Assembly (NCBI GenBank): GCA_913040875.1
Contig: CAJWHX010000068.1
Span: forward strand, 1-11,533
Reading direction: 5' to 3'
DNA: 11,533 bases
From: an uncultured Pseudomonadota bacterium
GTDB lineage: Bacteria; Myxococcota; UBA796
Below the pieces are notes generated by a model. That model was not told the origin of the DNA, searched no databases, and saw only the letters and a list, made by a program, of their open reading frames with translations. Shown here one piece after another: positions 6,174-11,533 of this stretch. Position numbers and translations under genes: made by a program. Position 1 is the stretch's first letter. Each line of letters starts with the position of its first letter.

Positions 6174-6202
6174 AGATTAGCACATGAAACAGTGTAGAAC
6201 AA
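6174..6202 (-). promoter_or_regulatory. Possible promoter for the radical SAM gene
   Basis: On the minus strand TTGTTC (6202-6197), a 17-base spacer and TAATCT (6179-6174) precede the gene by about 55 bases. The boxes are each about 4 of 6. A nearby TATATA gives no better pairing. Modest support. Confidence 0.35.
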
Positions 6203-6341
6203 TCTTAACCAATCTGCGAAATACCCCACACACAGTTATGCCACTGATAAATCCACACAATACTCCACCAATCCAGACGTACATAAAAAGTTTCAGTAAA
6301 AATCTACAGGGGTTGGATCTAGCGAATATTTGTTCTGTACG

Positions 6342-6358
6342 TTACAATTTACTTGTAA
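6342..6358. promoter_or_regulatory. Inverted repeat TTACAA-N5-TTGTAA, possible operator
   Basis: A perfect 6-bp inverted repeat, 136 bp before the binding-protein start. Its outer part, TTACA/TGTAA, is one base away from the ATACA/TGTAT arms seen at the lipoprotein promoter. It may be a regulator site for the importer operon. Confidence 0.35.
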
Positions 6359-6415
6359 GACTTTATCAATCTCACAAATACACTTTTAAAGAGAGACGAT
6401 TGCGGACGTTGAGTT

Positions 6416-6443
6416 TTCAAAGAGACACAGGGACCTCTTTGAA
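6416..6443 (+). promoter_or_regulatory. 9-bp perfect inverted repeat in the importer leader
   Basis: TTCAAAGAG, a 10-base loop, and CTCTTTGAA. It ends 50 bases before the binding-protein ATG, so it is either an operator or a hairpin in the 5' leader RNA. The stem has few G-C pairs and there is no U-run after it, so it does not look like an intrinsic terminator. Confidence 0.45.
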
Positions 6444-6493
6444 TGCATCGCTGTAGATACTATTGACCGCCGAACTCTCTTGGAGACGAACAT

Positions 6494-8428
6494 ATGGTTA
6501 AAAGATTTTTTCAAGCGCTAATTCGAGCGGGTCTATTGATTCTGTTGATGGTTTTAGTCGTCATCAATATGTGGCAAAACAATCGTATGGAAGCCAAGCA
6601 GATTCAAATCTTAAGCCAGCTAGAAAAACTGGAACGACGGATGGGTACAGGTGTTTCTGTTTCTCAATCATCCAATCGATCCATGGAACAGACCTCTAGT
6701 GGAATGAGTTCAAAATCTGGGAATCTCTTGGAAGCAGACTCTTACCAATGGAGCACACCTGACACTCAGCAAGGTGGCACTCTATACATGAAGATGAGTT
6801 CAGATCCCAAAGGGCTGAATTTCTTGATCGAAAATGGCGCAGATGTATCGACCATCCAAAGTTATGTCTCAGTTGGCCTTGTTGAACGACACCATGAAGA
6901 CCTTACCAAATATGGTCCCGCATTGGCTACCTATTACGGCCGCAGTGACGATTACAAAACGTACACCTTCCATTTACGGGATGACGTTTTGTGGCACGAG
7001 CCAGCCGTAGACAACGCCTCTGGAGAATACGATTGGTTATTGAATGGTGAGAGTTGTCGAGAAGGTCACTTTATCAGTGGACGATGCCGCGTAACTGCCC
7101 ACGACGTTGTCTTTATGATTGACATGATGATGAACAATCAAGTCGCTGGTGCCGCTCCACTCCGATCCTATTTTAAAGACTTGGATAGCTATTCAGCACC
7201 AGATGACTTCACGTTGGTATTGAACTTCAAACAGAAGACGTTTAAGAACAACAATGTCTCTAAATGGGTCTTTCCGATGCCCGAGTTTCTATACGCCTAT
7301 GACCAAGATGGTGAGCGCTTTGACGAAGAGATTATCGGTACTCGATACTCTGAGCATTGGTACAATCCTAATGGACTAGGAAATGGACCATATCGCTATG
7401 TAAAGTTCCAAAAGGGTGAGAGAGTCGTTCTGGAAAAGGATCCTATGTATCCACTTGGCAACAACAACTTTGACAAGATCATTCTTCAGATCGTGAAAGA
7501 TGAAAATCAACCCCAAAGAATGTTGCGTAAAAAGGATCTACACATCAGTACCCTTTCCAAACCACAATATCGCAAACAATACCTAGAAGCGGATGATACC
7601 TCTCCATTCAAGAATGGAGAAATCCTGAATGATACGTATTGGAGTTGGGGCTACAGTTACATCGGATGGAACTCTGAAACAGCCTTCTTCTCTGATAAAC
7701 TGGTTCGCCAAGCAATGAGTCATGCGTTCAATGCCGACAAGTTCCTCGAGGAAGTATACTTGGGTCTTGGAAAAAGGACCAGTGGACCAATTAGCCCAGA
7801 CCTCCCTTACTACGACAGTTCTCTACCTCTAATCCCTTTCGACTTGGATAAGGCTGCACAGCTTCTAGATCAAGCAGGATGGACAGATACAGATGGGAAT
7901 GGAATCCGAGACAAGGTCGTCAACGGAACCAAAGTCGATTTTGAGTTTAGTTTCATCATCGTTGCGGGTAGTTCGACGGTTAAAACCATTGGGGAAATCT
8001 TTAAAAATGACTTGCTGAAGATTGGTGTAAAGATGAGTTTACGACCACTTGAGTGGGCCAACATGCAAAAGAAGTTGCATTCAAAAGACTTTCAAGCCAT
8101 CACATTGGGCTGGGGGACAAGTCCAGACATCGACTTTTATCAGTTGTGGCACTCCACACAGGCGGATATTCCAAAAGGAAGTAACTATGTTGGCTTCCGA
8201 AACGCTAAGGCAGACAAAATCATTGAAGATATGGAATTAGAGTTCGATATCAACAAGCGAATTGAACTCTCCAAAGCCTTTCATCAAATCGTATACGATG
8301 AACAGCCGTATACATTCATGTTTCAAAGTAAGAACCCCTACTTCTACGTCAAAGATCTTCAGAATGTCTCGACGTTGAAGGTCAGACCCTATTTTGATCC
8401 AAAACCGTGGTACCTCACGCAAGAGTAG
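6494..8428 (+). CDS. Oligopeptide/dipeptide-type ABC transporter substrate-binding protein, membrane-anchored form
   Basis: This is a 644-residue family-5 (OppA/DppA-type) solute-binding protein. GGAG sits 8 bases ahead of the ATG. After MVKR comes a hydrophobic helix at ~8-25 with no lipobox and no clear signal-peptidase site. A charged heptad-like stretch at ~30-51 (probable coiled coil) and a Ser/Gln/Gly-rich linker to ~92 follow. The binding domain runs from 'GGTLYMKMSSDPKGLN' at 94-109 to the end. It shows 'TAHDVVF' at 201-207, 'GLGNGPYRYVKFQKGE' at 294-309, 'VRQAMSHAFNADKF' at 404-417, 'ISPDLPYYD' at 433-441, 'AAQLLDQAGWTDTDGNG' at 454-470 and 'WGTSPDID'. Such proteins capture peptides or related solutes and deliver them to the permeases. 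Cys189 and Cys198 may pair. It is the first gene of the importer operon, 9 bp before permease B. Ligand class is not certain, as the family also binds nickel, sugars and other solutes. Tethering by an uncleaved helix is my inference. Confidence 0.88.
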   Translation: MVKRFFQALIRAGLLILLMVLVVINMWQNNRMEAKQIQILSQLEKLERRMGTGVSVSQSSNRSMEQTSSGMSSKSGNLLEADSYQWSTPDTQQGGTLYMKMSSDPKGLNFLIENGADVSTIQSYVSVGLVERHHEDLTKYGPALATYYGRSDDYKTYTFHLRDDVLWHEPAVDNASGEYDWLLNGESCREGHFISGRCRVTAHDVVFMIDMMMNNQVAGAAPLRSYFKDLDSYSAPDDFTLVLNFKQKTFKNNNVSKWVFPMPEFLYAYDQDGERFDEEIIGTRYSEHWYNPNGLGNGPYRYVKFQKGERVVLEKDPMYPLGNNNFDKIILQIVKDENQPQRMLRKKDLHISTLSKPQYRKQYLEADDTSPFKNGEILNDTYWSWGYSYIGWNSETAFFSDKLVRQAMSHAFNADKFLEEVYLGLGKRTSGPISPDLPYYDSSLPLIPFDLDKAAQLLDQAGWTDTDGNGIRDKVVNGTKVDFEFSFIIVAGSSTVKTIGEIFKNDLLKIGVKMSLRPLEWANMQKKLHSKDFQAITLGWGTSPDIDFYQLWHSTQADIPKGSNYVGFRNAKADKIIEDMELEFDINKRIELSKAFHQIVYDEQPYTFMFQSKNPYFYVKDLQNVSTLKVRPYFDPKPWYLTQE

Positions 8429-8437
8429 GAGTGCACA

Positions 8438-9874
8438 ATGTTGAAGTATGCATTAAAACGTATCTTGCTAATGATTCCCACCTTCTTTGCCATTAGCTTT
8501 TTGATCTTCGTCCTTCTAAACTTTGCGCCTGGAAATCCTGGGGCACAAATGCTGTCTGCAGAAGGGTCTCAAAATGCTCAAACAAGCGGCGATCAAAGAG
8601 AGGCCTATCGCATTTTTAAGGAACAGTTCAACTTAGACAAGCCCATCCTGTGGAATGATCGATACAATCTTGAAGGGACTGATATCGAAGAGACTTTGGT
8701 CACCATTTTGAACCTCGACAAAAATATACCTCCTCAGGATAGAATCGATGCCCAAGACCGTATAGAAAATTGGGGACGATATGCCGTTCCAGGCCTCATA
8801 GAGACACTGATGAACTCGAATACAGTAGAGGTTCGAGCCCTAGCCAGTGAACGATTGGCCATCAATGCGAAAAAACGACTGATCGGTCAATACTCTAAGG
8901 ACATCTCACCAGAAGACAAACTCAGCAACAAAGAGATTGCCAAAGAAAACAATCGAATTAAGAAATGGTTCTTTAGTGCCGGTGACACTAGTGCTGAAGC
9001 CGAAATCACTGCCAAATGGAGTGACTGGTGGAAAACCAACCAAGACGACTGGGCGTACACTTCTTCTGACAAGTTTGGAATCTTGCTTTTCGATACTCGA
9101 TTCGCAAAGTATTGGTACAATCTGTTGCGATTGGATTTTGGTATCTCACACTTGGATAAAAAACCAGTTCTAGAAACCGTATTTAGCAAACTGAAGTACT
9201 CGATTACACTCGCTGTCAGTTCAGTATTCTTGGTGTATTTGATGTCTCTTCCACTTGGGATTTGGTCCGCAGTCAATCAAAACACCGTCAAAGACCGAGT
9301 GATTACAGCCATTTTGTTTATGTTGTACAGTTTACCTTCGTATTTCACGGCGGTTATTTTACTCAATCTGTTTTCGGTTCAGTGGGAAATATTTCCGAGC
9401 ATCGGTTTCGAAAGTATGGAAGCAGATCAGATGACGACAATACAATACATCTGGGATGTGATTAAACACGTGACCCTACCCATTGTTTGTATGAGCTACG
9501 GTTCATTGGCGGCACTATCTCGATATGCTCGAACGGGGTTGCTGGATGTCATTCGGGCGGACTACATTCGAACGGCTCGTGCAAAAGGATTACCAGAAGG
9601 CATTGTCATCATCAAACACGCTGCTCGAAACGGAATGATTCCAATTTTAACATTGATGGCGACCCTTCTTCCGGCACTGATTGGTGGCTCTGTCATCATT
9701 GAGGTCATCTTTGGGATTCCGGGAATGGGTTCGTACATCTTTGAGAGCATTACCTTGCGAGATTACAACGCTGTGATGGCTGTCCTGCTGATATCAAGCA
9801 CACTGACCTTGATTGGTATGCTTCTTTCCGATCTTTCTTATGCGCTTGTAGATCCGCGCATCACCTTTGACTAG
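8438..9874 (+). CDS. OppB/DppB-type ABC permease with a large periplasmic insertion
   Basis: This is a 478-residue inner-membrane permease, against about 300-340 usual for the family. AGGAG, overlapping the preceding stop codon, is 6 bases from the ATG. TM1 ('LMIPTFFAISFLIFVLLNFAPG', 11-32) and the adjoining 'FNLDKPIL' at 64-71 are standard for OppB. Family sequence resumes at ~224 with 'YWYNLLRLDFGIS', then TM2 at ~253-279 and further helices at ~288-312, 343-362, 400-425 and 447-468. The cytoplasmic EAA loop that contacts the ATPase is 'DYIRTARAKGLPEGIVIIKH' at 375-394. The ~150 residues between (about 72-222) are extra. They lie between TM1 and TM2, so by family topology in the periplasm. 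Residues 103-148 resemble a HEAT-type helical repeat ('YAVPGLIETLMNS' then 'VEVRALASERLA'), and 194-206 is Trp-rich ('WSDWWKTNQDDWA'). It forms the pore with the next gene's product. Confidence 0.88.
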   Translation: MLKYALKRILLMIPTFFAISFLIFVLLNFAPGNPGAQMLSAEGSQNAQTSGDQREAYRIFKEQFNLDKPILWNDRYNLEGTDIEETLVTILNLDKNIPPQDRIDAQDRIENWGRYAVPGLIETLMNSNTVEVRALASERLAINAKKRLIGQYSKDISPEDKLSNKEIAKENNRIKKWFFSAGDTSAEAEITAKWSDWWKTNQDDWAYTSSDKFGILLFDTRFAKYWYNLLRLDFGISHLDKKPVLETVFSKLKYSITLAVSSVFLVYLMSLPLGIWSAVNQNTVKDRVITAILFMLYSLPSYFTAVILLNLFSVQWEIFPSIGFESMEADQMTTIQYIWDVIKHVTLPIVCMSYGSLAALSRYARTGLLDVIRADYIRTARAKGLPEGIVIIKHAARNGMIPILTLMATLLPALIGGSVIIEVIFGIPGMGSYIFESITLRDYNAVMAVLLISSTLTLIGMLLSDLSYALVDPRITFD

Positions 9875-9882
9875 AGGCGATT

Positions 9883-11247
9883 ATGACGACTGAATATGAA
9901 AATCGCATTGAAGAAGAAGACGATTTAAGCTTTGGCGACATCGTTTGGGGACAATTTAAGAAGAACAAAGTGGCATACTCTTCGCTTTGGCTATTGGGTA
10001 TCTTGCTGCTGATTGCAATCTGTACGCCCTTGTTTGCTTCTGGACGCCCCTTCTACTGGTCAGAAGATGGTGTCACCACCTACCCTTGGTTTTCGTCCCT
10101 ATTTGATCGGAACTACTATGAAAATGGGGTGGATATCTTCTTCAACCTGTTGCTCGTTTTGGGTCTGCCACTCTTTGGTATATTCCTTTTCCGAGTCCGC
10201 CAAGTCAAAGCGACAGGGTTGCGTAAAAGACCCAGAAGAAAACAACTGGGACGAGAAGGCTCCATTTTGTTGGGCTTCTTCTTTATTGTCTTCGTAGGGA
10301 TTTTGGCCAAGCCCTATCAACAACCCTACGTACAGTTTCATGACACCTACCTAGAGTACGAACTGGCCTCCGATATCGAAGCGGTAAAAACGGCTCTTGC
10401 AACCCAAAAAGAAGACTCCAAGAAACTGACGGATGAACAGAAAGAACTGATTACAACAGTAAAACGGTTGAGTTTGGAACCAGATGAACTCAAGCAAGAG
10501 GGTGACCTCTCTGCGATGTTTGCCCCCATTCCGTATGCGTTTCGAAAAACTGGATTCCCCGCACTTCAAAAGCAAAGCTGGAAGCATTGGATTGGAGTCG
10601 ATAGTGCAGGACGTGATGTCGCAGTACAAATGCTGTACGGCATTCGTATCTCGCTATCGATTGGTGTCATCGCAGTGGGGATTTATGTCACCATCGGAAT
10701 CATCATCGGTGCTCTAGCAGGATACTTTGCCGGCGTAGTAGATATGCTCGTACAGCGAGTCATCGAAATTGTGATGTCTGTTCCAGTGCTGATTGTGCTG
10801 TTGGTACTGATCGCCTTCATTGAAAAACCTTCGATTTACCACATCATGCTGATCATTGGGCTCTTTCGATGGACGGGGGTCGCAAGACTCGTTCGTGGGG
10901 AGTTTTATCGCCTGAGGAATCTGGACTTTGTGACCAGTGCCGTTGCGTTGGGGTACAAGCCCAGACGGATTATCTTCCAGCACATCCTCCCCAATGCGTT
11001 GGGGCCCGTGTTGGTTGCTGCAACCTTTGGGGTTGCTGGTGCGATTCTGACCGAAAGTGGACTCTCCTTTCTCGGATTTGGAGATGTGAGTGTTCCGTCT
11101 TGGGGACAAACCCTAAAAGATGGATACGACAGCAGTACTTGGCACTTGATTTTGGCGCCTGGATTTGCAATTTTTGCGACTGTATCGATTCTCAACCTCG
11201 TTGGGGAAGGTCTGCGAGATGCCCTCGACCCGAAGATGAGAAAGTAA
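9883..11247 (+). CDS. OppC/DppC-type ABC permease with two extra membrane helices
   Basis: This is a 454-residue permease, against about 280-310 usual. TAGAGG, shared with the stop of the previous gene, lies 5 bases from the ATG. The N-terminus has the family's cytoplasmic 'WGQFKKNKVA' at 22-31 and TM1 at 34-52. The family core returns at 235 ('HWIGVDSAGRDVAVQMLYGIRIS', in two parts around Asp245) with TM helices near 256-280, 296-313, 319-335, 376-396 and 423-441. The EAA loop is at 348-371 ('DFVTSAVALGYKPRRIIFQH'). Between TM1 and the core are about 180 residues, most of them extra. Two helices at ~84-103 and ~127-143 are joined by a loop with ten Arg/Lys in 104-124, so cytoplasmic by the positive-inside rule. 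A charged helical, possibly coiled-coil segment at ~155-205 follows, then 'MFAPIPYAF'. Two added helices keep the core topology unchanged. It pairs with the preceding permease; 15 bp separate it from the ATPase gene. Confidence 0.88.
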   Translation: MTTEYENRIEEEDDLSFGDIVWGQFKKNKVAYSSLWLLGILLLIAICTPLFASGRPFYWSEDGVTTYPWFSSLFDRNYYENGVDIFFNLLLVLGLPLFGIFLFRVRQVKATGLRKRPRRKQLGREGSILLGFFFIVFVGILAKPYQQPYVQFHDTYLEYELASDIEAVKTALATQKEDSKKLTDEQKELITTVKRLSLEPDELKQEGDLSAMFAPIPYAFRKTGFPALQKQSWKHWIGVDSAGRDVAVQMLYGIRISLSIGVIAVGIYVTIGIIIGALAGYFAGVVDMLVQRVIEIVMSVPVLIVLLVLIAFIEKPSIYHIMLIIGLFRWTGVARLVRGEFYRLRNLDFVTSAVALGYKPRRIIFQHILPNALGPVLVAATFGVAGAILTESGLSFLGFGDVSVPSWGQTLKDGYDSSTWHLILAPGFAIFATVSILNLVGEGLRDALDPKMRK

Positions 11248-11262
11248 AGTTAAGGAGAAGAC

Positions 11263-11533
11263 ATGACAAAACCACTCTTAGAACTGACGAATCTTCGAAC
11301 CTACTTTCACACCGATATCGGGACTGTAAAAGCCGTCGACGACCTCACCGTCAAGGTACTGCCCGGTCAAACTCTGGGTATCGTTGGAGAATCGGGGTCT
11401 GGAAAATCGGTCACCAGTTTGACCGTAATGCAGCTCCTTCCAGAACGAGTCGCCAAGATCGAAGATGGCTCACAGATTATTTTTGATGGGCGCAGTCTCT
11501 TGGGTCTATCCGATGAAGAGATCCGTGCCATTC
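11263..11533 (+). CDS. OppD/DppD-type ABC transporter ATP-binding protein, 5' part
   Basis: Only the first 90 residues are present; the gene runs off the right edge. AAGGAG with 5 bases to the ATG is a strong ribosome site. The start 'LLELTNLRTYFHTDIGTVKA' is typical of the OppD/DppD subfamily. The Walker A motif GESGSGKS is at 42-49, and 'DGRSLLGLSDEEIR' at 76-89 is the usual stretch before the Q-loop region. The Q-loop, signature and Walker B motifs lie outside the window. The protein would power the importer by ATP hydrolysis on the cytoplasmic face. The reading stays open to base 11533. Confidence 0.93.
   Translation, partial: MTKPLLELTNLRTYFHTDIGTVKAVDDLTVKVLPGQTLGIVGESGSGKSVTSLTVMQLLPERVAKIEDGSQIIFDGRSLLGLSDEEIRAI

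Larger units (their letters stand above)
6120..6493. promoter_or_regulatory. 374-bp divergent intergenic region between the radical SAM gene and the importer operon
   Basis: It holds the leftward promoter candidate at 6174-6202 and two perfect inverted repeats at 6342-6358 and 6416-6443. I found no convincing -35/-10 pair for the rightward importer operon, which may use a divergent or activator-dependent promoter. The frame that is open on the plus strand at 6184-6456 has no ribosome site and an unconvincing composition, so I do not call a gene. Confidence 0.5.

Noticed and set aside
6184..6456. Plus-strand 90-residue open frame in the intergenic region
   Set aside because: It has no ribosome-binding site, no recognisable domain and an unconvincing composition, and it runs through both inverted repeats upstream of the importer.
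8651..9104. OppB insertion as a frameshift or an inserted separate gene
   Set aside because: One continuous frame covers TM1, insertion and core, without start or stop signals or a change in codon character at the edges, so it is a true in-frame addition.
10714..11109. Minus-strand 131-residue open frame inside OppC
   Set aside because: It is a shadow of the conserved permease core; the translation has no membrane or domain signature.
10869..11486. Plus-strand 205-residue open frame across the end of OppC and start of OppD
   Set aside because: It lies out of frame over two confidently identified ABC genes; the Arg/Cys/Trp-rich translation is typical of a shadow frame.

Overview
The window reads as chromosomal DNA of a Gram-negative bacterium. 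The support is a signal-peptide protein ending in Phe with outer-membrane beta-barrel character, three predicted lipoproteins, and a binding-protein-dependent ABC importer. Base composition is moderate, roughly mid-40s % G+C by eye. MopE-type Asp/Cys metal-binding motifs sitting next to a PI-PLC-like lipoprotein recall the former Deltaproteobacteria (Myxococcota or Bdellovibrionota relatives). This placement is an inference with low-to-moderate confidence, because no rRNA or other marker is present. I saw no tRNA, rRNA, CRISPR array, transposase or phage gene.

Layout. (1) 1-506, minus: a CIA30-domain protein, cut by the left edge. (2) 632-1963, plus, divergent from it: an LPG-synthase-TM/flippase-like membrane protein. 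(3) 2064-2939, plus: a secreted, probably outer-membrane beta-barrel protein with a good promoter upstream. (4) 2931-4526, minus: a tight cluster of two tandem paralogous small lipoproteins and a PI-PLC-like lipoprotein, behind a well-formed sigma70-type promoter flanked by two ATACA/TGTAT inverted repeats. The last gene overlaps gene 3 tail to tail by 9 bp. (5) 4617-6119, minus: a B12-binding-domain radical SAM enzyme. (6) 6120-6493: a divergent regulatory region with two clean inverted repeats. (7) 6494 to the right edge, plus: an oligopeptide/dipeptide-type ABC importer operon (binding protein, permease B, permease C, start of ATPase D), with 9, 8 and 15 bp between genes.

How the genes work together. 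The importer is the clearest functional unit, and it departs from the textbook form in three matching ways. The binding protein appears tethered by an uncleaved N-terminal helix plus a probable coiled coil instead of a lipid. Permease B has about 150 extra residues, partly HEAT-like, between TM1 and TM2. Permease C has about 150 extra residues at the equivalent place, including two extra membrane helices joined by a very basic loop. All three changes add mass on or near the periplasmic face, so I suspect one co-evolved docking arrangement. The second item of interest is the pair of small lipoproteins. Each carries a Cys/His zinc-knuckle-like motif ahead of its lipobox, so the motif would be removed with the signal peptide if the protein is processed normally.
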